Of a DNA stretch of 64,000 nt, positions 27,350 to 36,024 are shown in pieces. The position numbers and the translations under genes were made by a program. The stretch comes from Erythrobacter sp. F6033 (GTDB taxonomy: Bacteria > Pseudomonadota > Alphaproteobacteria > Sphingomonadales > Sphingomonadaceae), in the NCBI RefSeq assembly GCF_023016005.1, contig NZ_JALKAZ010000001.1:1116001-1180000 (forward strand). The letters run 5' to 3'. The notes under the pieces were generated by a model. That model did not search any database and was not told the DNA's origin. It worked only from the letters and a program-made list of their open reading frames with translations. Position 1 is the stretch's first letter, and each line of letters starts with the position of its first letter.

Positions 27350-29652
27350 CTTACAACCTTCACAAAGCTGTCGATCACGCGTTTTGTGCCGTGATCTTCA
27401 AACTCGATCTCCAGCTTGTTGCCTTCCTGATCGGTGACGCAGCCGGTGCCGAATTTGTCGTGGTGCACCATCGCGCCAATCGCGATGTCGCTGCGCGGTT
27501 TGGCAGCAAAGCTCGCGGCGGAGCGTCCCGGTTCGCGCACATTGGCTTGCTTGGTTTCGTATCCGCTTGAGATTGCCCGCTGCCAACCGGGGCCGCGCGT
27601 TTGCGCGCGCTCGGGCCGGTCACGTGCGACATGGGCGAAAGGATCATCGCTTTCGCTCCAGTTTGCTTGCCAAAGGCTTTTGCCGCCCGTCATCGTTGTT
27701 TCCTGATCGATGAACTCTTCCGGCAGTTCTTCGATAAAGCGCGAGGGGATCGAACTGGTCCACTGGCCATAAATGCGCCGGTTCGCCGTGTGCAGGATCG
27801 TGCAGCGCCGCTTGGCCCGCGTTATCGCGACATAGGCAAGGCGGCGTTCCTCTTCGAGACTAGCGAGCCCGCCTTCGTCGATGGCTCGCTGAGACGGGAA
27901 AACGCCTTCTTCCCAGCCGACGCAGAACACATTGTCGAATTCCAGACCCTTGGCCGCGTGGATCGTCATGATCGTGACGGTTTCCTCATCCGCGCCGCGA
28001 TCATTGTCCATGACCAGACTGACATGCTCGAGGAAGTCACCGAGCGTTTCGTATTCCTCCATCGCGCGGGCAAGCTCGGAGAGGTTTTCCGCACGCTGTG
28101 CGCTCTGAGGCGTACGATCATTCGCCAGCATGTCGTTGTAACCGGTTTCATCCAGCACCAGCCGCAGCAAGTCAGACGGTGTCATCGTCTCGGCTGCTTC
28201 ACGCCATGCGAGGAATTGCCGCATCAACCCGCCGATTGTGTTCGCAGCCCGCTTCGGCAGCTCGTCACTGTCGGCCAGTTCCAGCGAAGCTGCGGCCAGC
28301 GGCATATTGGTGCGCCGCGCGTGCTGATGCATCTTCTCAAGCGTCTTCGCACCAAGTCCGCGCTTGGGCTGATTATAGATACGTTCGAACGCGAGATCGT
28401 CTTGCGGCTGCGCGATCACACGCAGATAGGCGAGTGCGTCGCGGATTTCAGCGCGTTCATAGAAGCGGAAACCTCCGATGATCCGGTAATTCACGCCAAT
28501 CTGGATAAAGCGGTCTTCAAATTCGCGGGTTTGATATTGCGCCCGTACCAGAATGGCGACGCTATCAAGGCTTGCGCCTTCTGCTTCCAACCGTTCGATA
28601 TCTTCGCCAACACGTCGTGCCTCTTCGGGGCCGTCCCACACACCGATGACTTTGACCTTGTCGCCGCCATTTGCCTCTGTCCAAAGCGTCTTTTCGTGCC
28701 GCTCTGAATTGGCGCGGATCAGGCCCGATGCTGCGCCCAGAATTTGCGGGGTTGAGCGATAATTCTGTTCCAGCCGCACGACATGCGCGCCGGGGAAATC
28801 CTTTTCAAACCGCAGGATATTGGCGACTTCCGCGCCGCGCCACGAATAGATCGACTGATCATCATCACCGACCACGCAGATGTTCTTGTGGTTCTGGGCG
28901 AGCAGCCGCAGCCAGAGATATTGGACCGCGTTTGTATCCTGATATTCGTCGACCAAGATGTATTTGTAGCGGCGCTGATAATCTTCCAGCACATCTGTGT
29001 GCCCCCGGAAGATGTTGAGCATATGCAGCATCAGATCGCCAAAGTCGCAGGCGTTCAGAGCTTTCAGGCGGTCTTGATAAAGTTGGTAAAATTCGCGGCC
29101 CCGGCCATTGGCGAAAGCTTCGTTCTCACCTGCATCAAGATCACTGGGGTTCAACCCACGGTTTTTCCAGCGATCGATCAATCCGGCGAGCTGGCGCGGT
29201 GGCCAGCGTTTTTCGTCTTCACCTGCCTCGACAATCAACTGTTTGAGCAGGCGCAGCTGATCATCGGTGTCGATAATGGTGTAGTTGCTTTGCAGCCCTA
29301 CCAGCTCAGAGTGGCGGCGCAGCATCTTTGCACAGATCGAATGAAACGTGCCAAGCCAAGGAATGCCTTCCGAATCGACACCCAGATGGCCTGCAACCCT
29401 TTCGCGCATTTCACGCGCCGCTTTATTGGTGAAGGTCACGCACAGGATCTGGCTGGGCCATGCGCGTCGCGTGGCGACCAGATGCGCAAGGCGGGCGGTC
29501 AGCGCCGCTGTCTTACCAGTGCCAGCACCCGCCAGCATCAGAACCGGCCCCTCCGTCGTAAGCACAGCATCGCGCTGAGGCGGGTTCAGCATCTGCGCAT
29601 AGGCAGGGACAGGGGCATTATCGCGCGGCGGGGAGGGGGCAATGTCAGACAT
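27346..29652 (-). CDS. uvrD: ATP-dependent DNA helicase UvrD/PcrA
   Basis: Superfamily 1A 3'-5' helicase for nucleotide excision and mismatch repair and for removal of RecA filaments. 768 aa with LNPPQRDAV at the N-terminus, Walker A GAGTGKT at about 42-48, VDEYQDTN (motif II), VVGDDDQSIYSWRGA (motif III), LEQNYRST (motif IV) and MTIHAAKGLEFDNVF (motif V), then LAYVAITRAK (motif VI). The last 45 residues (VHHDKFGTGCV, FEDHGTKRVI) form the small C-terminal Tudor-like domain known from PcrA. A LexA box ends only 11 bases before the ATG. The downstream HEPN-like gene overlaps the stop codon. Confidence 0.96.
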   Translation of the reverse strand: MSDIAPSPPRDNAPVPAYAQMLNPPQRDAVLTTEGPVLMLAGAGTGKTAALTARLAHLVATRRAWPSQILCVTFTNKAAREMRERVAGHLGVDSEGIPWLGTFHSICAKMLRRHSELVGLQSNYTIIDTDDQLRLLKQLIVEAGEDEKRWPPRQLAGLIDRWKNRGLNPSDLDAGENEAFANGRGREFYQLYQDRLKALNACDFGDLMLHMLNIFRGHTDVLEDYQRRYKYILVDEYQDTNAVQYLWLRLLAQNHKNICVVGDDDQSIYSWRGAEVANILRFEKDFPGAHVVRLEQNYRSTPQILGAASGLIRANSERHEKTLWTEANGGDKVKVIGVWDGPEEARRVGEDIERLEAEGASLDSVAILVRAQYQTREFEDRFIQIGVNYRIIGGFRFYERAEIRDALAYLRVIAQPQDDLAFERIYNQPKRGLGAKTLEKMHQHARRTNMPLAAASLELADSDELPKRAANTIGGLMRQFLAWREAAETMTPSDLLRLVLDETGYNDMLANDRTPQSAQRAENLSELARAMEEYETLGDFLEHVSLVMDNDRGADEETVTIMTIHAAKGLEFDNVFCVGWEEGVFPSQRAIDEGGLASLEEERRLAYVAITRAKRRCTILHTANRRIYGQWTSSIPSRFIEELPEEFIDQETTMTGGKSLWQANWSESDDPFAHVARDRPERAQTRGPGWQRAISSGYETKQANVREPGRSAASFAAKPRSDIAIGAMVHHDKFGTGCVTDQEGNKLEIEFEDHGTKRVIDSFVKVVS

Positions 29653-29663
29653 AAAACAGACGT

Positions 29664-29678
29664 GAACAGGTAGAGAAC
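29664..29678 (-). promoter_or_regulatory. LexA (SOS) box upstream of uvrD
   Basis: GAAC at 29664-29667 and GAAC at 29675-29678 are separated by exactly seven bases; on the minus strand this reads GTTC-N7-GTTC, the same operator as at recA. It ends 11 bases from the uvrD start codon, so the transcript leader must be short or the operator lies over the transcription start. Confidence 0.8.
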
Positions 29679-29933
29679 GATTGAGGCGGCGGCAAGGGGC
29701 GCAATTTTGCCTATGCCCGCTCCCGATTTGCCGTCAATTTCACTCTGACCCGTTTTGGCCACGCGTCTCGCTGGGATGTGCGCAGGGCAGGATGCGCGTC
29801 GCGCCGCGCTCTAGGTAAAGAGGCCACGGACGTGCATATCAAGGGTGCCTGAACAGAGGGGAACATCTCGTCAGGCATCCGAGCATTCGGGTCGCGTTCG
29901 TTAGCGCTTGGGACCAACCTTAAGGAGTATCCC

Positions 29934-30311
29934 ATGCGAGTATCACACATTTACCTTACCGGCGTTGCGCTGGCCACTTTCGGGGTGGTTCTTGCCGCCC
30001 CAGCAGCTGCGCAGGACACAGACACAGCGCCTATCGATGAAGTTGCGCCGGACTCATCCGCACCGGGTGATCTGACTGCGGAACAGCGCGCTGAATATGA
30101 CAGCTGGGCACCTGATCAAAAGTTCGCTTACGATGCGTGGCCAGTTGAAACGAAGTCCTATTACTGGACGCTGTCTCCGGCCCAGCAAGGGTTATTCTGG
30201 AAACTGTCTGACCAAGACAAGATCGCTTTGACTGCGATGACAGGACCAGAACGCGATTCTGCTTGGCAAATGATTGAGGAACGCTCGGCTGAGGAAGGTG
30301 GACCTAGCTAA
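29934..30311 (+). CDS. Small secreted protein of unknown function
   Basis: 125 aa with a convincing signal peptide (MRVSHIYLTGVALATFGVV, then AAPAAAQD cleavage). The mature part is acidic and aromatic, with a short repeat-like core rich in Tyr/Trp (YDSWAPDQKFAYDAWP, KSYYWTLSP). TAAGGAG precedes the ATG by nine bases, an excellent ribosome-binding site. It lies in the opposite direction to uvrD. I do not recognise a family with a known function; similar small secreted proteins are common in sphingomonads. A 7-bp hairpin (TGCCTGA/TCAGGCA, 29846-29877) sits in its leader. Confidence 0.78.
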   Translation: MRVSHIYLTGVALATFGVVLAAPAAAQDTDTAPIDEVAPDSSAPGDLTAEQRAEYDSWAPDQKFAYDAWPVETKSYYWTLSPAQQGLFWKLSDQDKIALTAMTGPERDSAWQMIEERSAEEGGPS

Positions 30312-30356
30312 GGCCGCCAACGGACGTCCGGATCGGTGAAGGCAGCACTCTCCTGG

Positions 30357-30896
30357 TTACTGCCTCAACAAGGTCAGTTTGCCTTTGCCGATCCGGCGTT
30401 CTGTTTCGATTGTGAGACCATCGACTTTGACGTCTTCATTGAAGGCGGTTTCAACTGCCATCCATGTCGCAGGACCGATCCAGTCGTGCCGTTTCAACCG
30501 GTCAAGCGCCACTGCGCCTGCTCCGGTGTGATACGGCGGATCAAGCAGGATAAGGTCATAAGGCTCGCGCGCCGGACGCAGATGCATCACCGACATTGTT
30601 TCGACCGTGGCGCGCGCTCTTGCATCGAGCGATGTGATATTCGCGCGGATGACATCCACCGCCGCGCGGTCTTGTTCCACGAACAGGCAATGCGCCGCGC
30701 CGCGTGACAAGGCTTCGATGCCGAGCGCACCCGATCCCGCGAACAAATCAGCGATGCGCAGCTCGTCAAAACTGCCGAGGCGGCTTGTCAGCATCGAAAA
30801 CAGCGTTTCGCGCGTTCGGTCGGACGTTGGCCGAGTGGCGTCGCCCTTTGGCGCAGCTAGCTTGCGCCCGCGCCATTCGCCGGCAATCACTCTCAT
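30357..30896 (-). CDS. rsmD: 16S rRNA (guanine-966 N2)-methyltransferase RsmD
   Basis: SAM-dependent methyltransferase acting on G966 of 16S rRNA in the 30S particle. 179 aa with the standard opening MRVIAGEWRGRKL, the RPTSDRTRETLFSML block, the SAM-binding ADLFAGSGALGIEALSRG and the catalytic DPPY motif in LILLDPPYHTG. The ATG overlaps the stop of the upstream rluB by four bases, so the two are translationally coupled. Confidence 0.95.
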   Translation of the reverse strand: MRVIAGEWRGRKLAAPKGDATRPTSDRTRETLFSMLTSRLGSFDELRIADLFAGSGALGIEALSRGAAHCLFVEQDRAAVDVIRANITSLDARARATVETMSVMHLRPAREPYDLILLDPPYHTGAGAVALDRLKRHDWIGPATWMAVETAFNEDVKVDGLTIETERRIGKGKLTLLRQ

Positions 30897-31687
30897 TGCA
30901 CGTTGCCCCGTTTCATTGCGCTTACAAACCGATCGAGATCGCCTTTACGGATTCGCGTGACCTGACCGCGCGGCAGATCGCCGAGCATAAAGGGACCATA
31001 GGCCGTTCTGATAAGCCTGCTGACTTTCAGCCCGAGATGTTCAAGCACGCGCCGCACTTCGCGGTTCTTGCCCTCGGTGATAGTCATTTCAATCCATTGG
31101 TTACGAGTGCCCGAGCTTTTGCCGCTACCACGTTCGATGTTTGCGTCGATCGAACCATAACGCACCCCGTCGATCTCGATCCCTTCGATCAGACCCTCGA
31201 GTTCTTCCTGCGATATTTCGCCGAATGCTCGGGCTCGGTAAGTTCGAGGTATACCGGTCGAGGGGAGCTCCATCTGGCGTTTCAAACCACCGTCATTGGT
31301 CAACAGCAGCAGCCCCTCTGTATTCAGATCGAGCCTTCCGACTGGCATGACGCGCGGGGCGTCTTTGGGCAGCGCATTAGCGAGCGCGTCATAAATGGTT
31401 GCGCGGCCTGCCATGTCCCGCTCGGCAGTGATCAGGCCGGTGGGTTTGTTGAAGGCAAACAGCGCAGTCGGCTCTGGCCCAGCCACAGGCTTGCCGTCGA
31501 CGCTGACGCCGCGCAGGCTGGTGAGGAACGTCGCTGGCGTTTCAACCGGCTTTCCATTGAGCGTGATCCGCTTGTCGGCGATCATGCGTTCAATTTCGCG
31601 CCGGCTGGCGACACCTGCACGGGCCAGCAATTTGGCAATGCGGTCGCCCTCGGGACGGTCATCGGATTTCTTGGGGTTCGTTGGCAT
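30893..31687 (-). CDS. rluB: 23S rRNA pseudouridine synthase, RluB type
   Basis: Isomerises a uridine in helix 80/89 of 23S rRNA; the RsuA/RluB/E/F family cannot be split with certainty by eye, but RluB is the usual annotation. 264 aa: an N-terminal S4 RNA-binding domain (RIAKLLARAGVASRREIERMIADK), then the catalytic domain with GRLDLNTEGLLLLTNDG (catalytic Asp in RLD), and EGKNREVRRVLEHLGL near the end. Its stop overlaps the rsmD start by four bases, giving a small rRNA-modification operon. Confidence 0.9.
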   Translation of the reverse strand: MPTNPKKSDDRPEGDRIAKLLARAGVASRREIERMIADKRITLNGKPVETPATFLTSLRGVSVDGKPVAGPEPTALFAFNKPTGLITAERDMAGRATIYDALANALPKDAPRVMPVGRLDLNTEGLLLLTNDGGLKRQMELPSTGIPRTYRARAFGEISQEELEGLIEGIEIDGVRYGSIDANIERGSGKSSGTRNQWIEMTITEGKNREVRRVLEHLGLKVSRLIRTAYGPFMLGDLPRGQVTRIRKGDLDRFVSAMKRGNVQ

Positions 31688-31705
31688 AGGCCGCCGCCTA
31701 GGCGT

Positions 31706-32890
31706 TCAACCGCGCGCTCGCAAGAATTCCTGCACGATTGCGTCAAACCGCGCGATGCCGCCTTCCAGCGTGCCGAGCGTAATTTCGCTCACCGCGCCTG
31801 TTTCCAGACCCTGCTGGCCGAGTTCCGCCGCACGGAAATCCTCGGAGGCAAACACGCCCCCGTCGAGCAGCGCCCAGCTGCGCTCCCAGTGATCGCGCGC
31901 TTTGTCTGTCGCGGGAGCTTCCGGGATCAGCATAAAGTCCTCAACCAGCGTCAGATTGTGCGCTTTCGGCATCAGCGTCATGACGTTGATGTAATCGGGG
32001 CTGGGAATCACAATGGTGGCGGGCAGCAATTGATAGGCAAAAGTCACCACGCGTCGCATGGCCGCCATATCGGCGAAGTCTGTGGCGTCCATATCTTCCA
32101 ACCGTCCGACTGCAGAGCGCATATGCGGTCCGATTTCGTCCCCGGCGGTCACCCCGTCTGTAAAGAACGGACCAATCGTATCCGCGTGCAGGCGGGTCAC
32201 ATGATAGCTTTCTAGGAAAGCATCCATGACGAGCTTCCAATTGCCGTTCACTGTGTGGGTTTTGCGGCGGAAGAGGAAGCTCTGATCGAGACCGAACGCG
32301 GCGAAGTCTTCGCCCAATGTTTCGGCATCCGAAAAATTGGCGCCCTCAACCGGTGCAAACCAGATCAACCCGCCAGCTTCGCATGAAGGGAGTTCTTTGA
32401 GGCTGTATTGGCTCTTATCGAGATCGGGGAAGGTTTCAGGGCGGGGCAGACCGAGCAGGCTACCATCAAGCTGATATGTCCACGCATGATAGGGGCAAAC
32501 CAGTTTGGATGAGCATTGGACGTCTTCACCCTCAACCAGCCGAGTGCCGCGATGCTGACAGACATTCAGGAAGACATGCGCTGTACCGTTTTTGTCGCGT
32601 GTGATCAGAAGCGGGCGACCTGTGCCGTCATGCGGCACGGCCATTCCCGGCTCCGGTAACAGGGCGGATGGACACAGCACTTGCGGCATACGATCAAACA
32701 GGGCGGCTTTCTCTGCGTCAAAATGCGCAGGATCGGTGTAGCGGCTTGCAGGCACACTCCCGATCCCCGTTGTTACGCGCGGATTTCCGTCGCGGATAGC
32801 TTCTGCCAAGGCGATTTGGCCCTTGGTGGAGCGCATCGCAGACGCACTGCGATCATCCAAAGCTGTTGATGGCGTTGTGGGCGCGTTCAT
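31706..32890 (-). CDS. Rieske-type aromatic-ring-hydroxylating oxygenase, alpha subunit
   Basis: 394 aa with an N-terminal Rieske [2Fe-2S] domain whose ligands are visible (Cys111 and His113 in CQHRG, Cys132 and His135 in CPYHAW). The C-terminal catalytic domain carries the mononuclear-iron motif ESYHVTRLHADT. The ATG at 32890 has AGGAA upstream. No reductase or beta-subunit gene is adjacent, so the electron donor must be encoded elsewhere. The substrate could be aromatic or a quaternary amine (this subgroup contains both); sequence alone does not tell. It is divergent from the ampG pair across 68 bp. Confidence 0.88.
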   Translation of the reverse strand: MNAPTTPSTALDDRSASAMRSTKGQIALAEAIRDGNPRVTTGIGSVPASRYTDPAHFDAEKAALFDRMPQVLCPSALLPEPGMAVPHDGTGRPLLITRDKNGTAHVFLNVCQHRGTRLVEGEDVQCSSKLVCPYHAWTYQLDGSLLGLPRPETFPDLDKSQYSLKELPSCEAGGLIWFAPVEGANFSDAETLGEDFAAFGLDQSFLFRRKTHTVNGNWKLVMDAFLESYHVTRLHADTIGPFFTDGVTAGDEIGPHMRSAVGRLEDMDATDFADMAAMRRVVTFAYQLLPATIVIPSPDYINVMTLMPKAHNLTLVEDFMLIPEAPATDKARDHWERSWALLDGGVFASEDFRAAELGQQGLETGAVSEITLGTLEGGIARFDAIVQEFLRARG

Positions 32891-32958
32891 CGCAGCGTTC
32901 CTATTCCTCTCATCCGCAGCTAGTGTTGCAGAAAATCAGCCACGCCGAAAGGTCGCGA

Positions 32959-34689
32959 ATGTCAGAAACCAAAACCGCTAAGCCAGGATGGAGAGAGGTC
33001 CTGCGGGCCTTGGGCCAGCGCAAGACCGGCTTTATGGCGCTGTTCGGCTTTGCCAGCGGTCTGCCCTTCGCTCTGTTTTTGGGCACGTTGTTCGCGTGGT
33101 TAAGCGATGCCGAAGTTGATCTGGAAACGATGGGGGTCTTTTCCCTTATCGGTCTTGCCTATGCATTCCAGTTCCTGTGGTCACCGCTGATCGACAAGGT
33201 GAACATTCCCGGCATGCGCATGCTGGGTAAGCGCAAACAGTGGATTGTGCCCTCGCAATTGCTGCTGGGCGCGATCCTTGTGTCTTTGGCGCTTAGCAAT
33301 CCCAGCAATGAGACAATCGGCTGGTTCAGCCTGCTCGCGGGGATCGGAGCCTTGGCCAGCGCGACTCAAGACATCGCCATCAACGCTTGGCGGATCGACG
33401 TTGCCGATGAAAAAGCGACGCTTGATATGCTCTCAACCGTTTATCAGATGGGTTACCGTCTGGCGGCGCTTGTCGGCGGTGCATTTGGACTGATTATCGC
33501 CGCACGGATTGGATGGCCGCAGACCTATATGCTGATGGGGGCAATCCTGCTCGCTATCGGATTTATCGGGCTGTTCGCGCCCGATAGCGACAGCAAGAAA
33601 CTGGCCGAAGGTCAGCCTGCGATTGTCGACGAACTGTTTGTGGCGCTGCGCAAAAAGGGTGAGTTGGAACCGGGTATCCGGGCCAAGGCTTTGATGGTTG
33701 TTGCTGGCCTTTGGGCGGTATCGATCGGCGTGGTTCTGACATTCATGTATATGTCGCTGTTCTATGCGCCCGAGGACCGGCCCAACCCGACCGAGTTTAC
33801 GGTGAATTGGGGGCCGTGGATCATCGTCGCCACGGTCGTAATCCCCGCGCTCATCTCAGGCTGGCTTGCGAGCCAGAAAAAGCAGGGCAATTACCTGCTC
33901 AGCGAAGACGCGCCCGAACCAGTCGGCAGCGGTTTTGTGATGGATCATCTTTACCGCGCGTTAGTTTTGCCGCTGGTCGAGTTTGTTGGCCGGATCGGTT
34001 GGTCGCTGGTGCTGATCCTATCGCTGGTTCTGACATACCGGATTTGCGACGCGATCTGGGGCAGCTTTGCCTATCCATTTTACCTCGGCGAGTTGAACTA
34101 CACCAAGGATGAAGTCGCCTTTGCATCCAAGTTCTTTGGCGTTGGCGCGATCATCCTCGGGCTCGCTCTCGGCGGCTTTATGCTCACCATGATGGGGCGG
34201 ATGTTGACGCTGACAATCGGCGCATTGCTCGCCGCGCTGACAAACCTTCTCTATGCCGATCTCGCCGTTGGCGGGGCGAATATGCAGGCGGTGAGCGACG
34301 CGGTTGGCTTCACCTGGCTGATTACTCAGGTGCCTGTGATCGGCAGCCCGTCTTTGGCGAAACTGACCTTTACGATCTTCTTTGAGAACCTCGCCATTGG
34401 TATTGCAGGTGCAGCCTATATCGCGTGGTTGTCCTCGATCGTGAACAAGAACTTCAGCGCGGTTCAATACGCGCTGCTCTCCTCGCTCACGCTGCTCGTG
34501 GGTACGCTCGGGCGCGGCGCGCTTGGCGAAATGATCGAGGATCAGGGCTATTTCGACGTGTTCGTACTGACGACCTTTATCGGCTTTATTGCGGTTGTGC
34601 TGTGTTTGGCGGAGTGGTTCCGTCAGTCTCGCGCCGGGGCCAATTCTGGTGTCGTAACGCCCGAACCAGCCGCGCAGCCAGCGGAGTAG
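32959..34689 (+). CDS. AmpG-like MFS transporter (copy 1)
   Basis: Predicted inner-membrane permease of the AmpG family, which imports 1,6-anhydromuropeptides released by lytic transglycosylases. About 576 aa from the ATG at 32959; an upstream in-frame start at 32866 adds residues that overlap the divergent gene and is less likely. It has about 12-14 membrane spans, including FGFASGLPFALFLGTLFAWL and FQFLWSPLIDKVNIP, which match AmpG. It is longer than E. coli AmpG, with an additional hydrophilic loop near residues 300-330. It is followed after six bases by a paralogue. Confidence 0.85.
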   Translation: MSETKTAKPGWREVLRALGQRKTGFMALFGFASGLPFALFLGTLFAWLSDAEVDLETMGVFSLIGLAYAFQFLWSPLIDKVNIPGMRMLGKRKQWIVPSQLLLGAILVSLALSNPSNETIGWFSLLAGIGALASATQDIAINAWRIDVADEKATLDMLSTVYQMGYRLAALVGGAFGLIIAARIGWPQTYMLMGAILLAIGFIGLFAPDSDSKKLAEGQPAIVDELFVALRKKGELEPGIRAKALMVVAGLWAVSIGVVLTFMYMSLFYAPEDRPNPTEFTVNWGPWIIVATVVIPALISGWLASQKKQGNYLLSEDAPEPVGSGFVMDHLYRALVLPLVEFVGRIGWSLVLILSLVLTYRICDAIWGSFAYPFYLGELNYTKDEVAFASKFFGVGAIILGLALGGFMLTMMGRMLTLTIGALLAALTNLLYADLAVGGANMQAVSDAVGFTWLITQVPVIGSPSLAKLTFTIFFENLAIGIAGAAYIAWLSSIVNKNFSAVQYALLSSLTLLVGTLGRGALGEMIEDQGYFDVFVLTTFIGFIAVVLCLAEWFRQSRAGANSGVVTPEPAAQPAE

Positions 34690-34695
34690 GAACGC

Positions 34696-36024
34696 TTGAG
34701 CGCGCCAGATACTGGAGCGCGGCGGGGCTGGGTAGAGGCGGCCAAACCCTACCTTGAAAAAGAAACGCTGGCGGCCTTCTTTATCGGAGTTTCCTCCGGC
34801 TTTCCCTACGCGATGCTGGGCGCGACGCTGACTACGCGATTGGCGCAGGGTGGCATCGACAAACAGACCGTAACCGCGTTCAGCCTCGCTTTTCTGGTCT
34901 ACAATTTCAAAGTGTTCTGGGCGTGGATTGTTGACGGTGTCCGCTTGCCCGTAATCGGCCGGCTGGGTCAGCGCGTATCATGGATGCTTCTTGCAGGCGT
35001 TCTGGTGATCGCATCGGTCATCAATCTCGCGCTGGTCGACCCCAGCGATAGCCTGCAGGCGACGATCATCGCAGCCGTTCTTGTCGGAGCAGCGGGCGCG
35101 ACATTCGACATCGTGATCGACGCGTATCGCATCGAGATATTGAAGCCCTATCAGCTCGGAACGGGTTCCGGCATGAACCAGTATGGCTGGCGCTTGGGAT
35201 CCGCCGGGGCTGGTGCCATCGCATTGGTTGTCGCGGTCCGATATGGATGGAGCGCGGCCTATATCGCCTGCGCCATGTTTGCCCTGCCAGCCATGCTGAC
35301 GGCGCTGATTATGGGCGAACCAGCACGCCGCAAAGTGATTGCCGTGCGCAAGGGTGTGAGCGAGGTGTGGCAATCGATTTCAGGACCGTTTTCGGAGTTT
35401 TTCCAGCGGCACGGCGCTTGGGTCGTGCTGGCCTTTATCCTCGTCCACAAGATCGGTGACACGCTCGCAAACCTGACCTTTCGGTTGTTGTTTGACGACC
35501 TTGGCTTCAGCAATGACGAGATTGCGTTTTACGATGTCGGAGTGGGCTTCTGGGCTTATATGGTCGGGATTTTCGTGGGCGGTATCATCTATTCACGGCT
35601 CGGACTGAAACGATCTGTGCTGATCGCGCTTGTGTTAATGGCGGTTTCGAACCTCAGTTTTTCTGCACTGGCGCTTGCTGGCAACACCAATCTGGGCCTT
35701 GCATCGGCGATCGGGTTTGAAAATTTTTCGAGCGGATATGGCGGGGTTGTGGTGGTCGCCTATTTTTCTGCGCTCTGCGACTTGCGGTTCACAGCGGCGC
35801 ATTATGCGATGATCAGCGCGGCGGCGAGTATCGTTGGCCGGTTGCTAACGGGCACCACAGCGGGCGGCCTGATCGAAGCCACAGGCTATGTGAACTTCTA
35901 CATACTGACGACGCTGCTCGCATTGCCGGGCATTGTGCTGTTCTGGTGGATGATGCGCACAGGGCTGGTTGATCAGGCGCTTGGTACGGCGGGTGAGCAG
36001 CCGCAACCGCCTGCAAGTGACTAG
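34696..36024 (+). CDS. AmpG-like MFS transporter (copy 2)
   Basis: 442 aa with about twelve membrane spans and the same AmpG-type opening as its neighbour (FFIGVSSGFPYAMLGATLTTRL, FKVFWAWIVDGVRLP). The start is a TTG at 34696, six bases after the preceding stop and with AGGA upstream, so the two are co-translated. It lacks the extra loop of copy 1 and is much shorter. The stop abuts the convergent folC stop. Whether the two have different substrates (for example different muropeptides) is unknown. Confidence 0.85.
   Translation: MSAPDTGARRGWVEAAKPYLEKETLAAFFIGVSSGFPYAMLGATLTTRLAQGGIDKQTVTAFSLAFLVYNFKVFWAWIVDGVRLPVIGRLGQRVSWMLLAGVLVIASVINLALVDPSDSLQATIIAAVLVGAAGATFDIVIDAYRIEILKPYQLGTGSGMNQYGWRLGSAGAGAIALVVAVRYGWSAAYIACAMFALPAMLTALIMGEPARRKVIAVRKGVSEVWQSISGPFSEFFQRHGAWVVLAFILVHKIGDTLANLTFRLLFDDLGFSNDEIAFYDVGVGFWAYMVGIFVGGIIYSRLGLKRSVLIALVLMAVSNLSFSALALAGNTNLGLASAIGFENFSSGYGGVVVVAYFSALCDLRFTAAHYAMISAAASIVGRLLTGTTAGGLIEATGYVNFYILTTLLALPGIVLFWWMMRTGLVDQALGTAGEQPQPPASD

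Noticed and set aside
27601..28707. 368-codon plus-strand frame
   Set aside because: Shadow of uvrD, with no start signal or domain.
28783..29673. 296-codon open frame on the plus strand
   Set aside because: It is antisense to uvrD, which has all its helicase motifs; high-GC codon bias opens the opposite frame.
29851..29864. Second possible LexA box, GAAC-N6-GAAC
   Set aside because: Spacing is six, not seven, so it does not meet the alphaproteobacterial operator rule.
29711..29950. 79-codon minus-strand frame over the promoter region of the small secreted protein
   Set aside because: It covers the ribosome-binding site and start of a better-supported plus-strand gene and has no start signal.
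30704..32215. 503-codon open frame on the plus strand
   Set aside because: It runs antisense through rsmD, rluB and the Rieske gene, whose motifs are intact.
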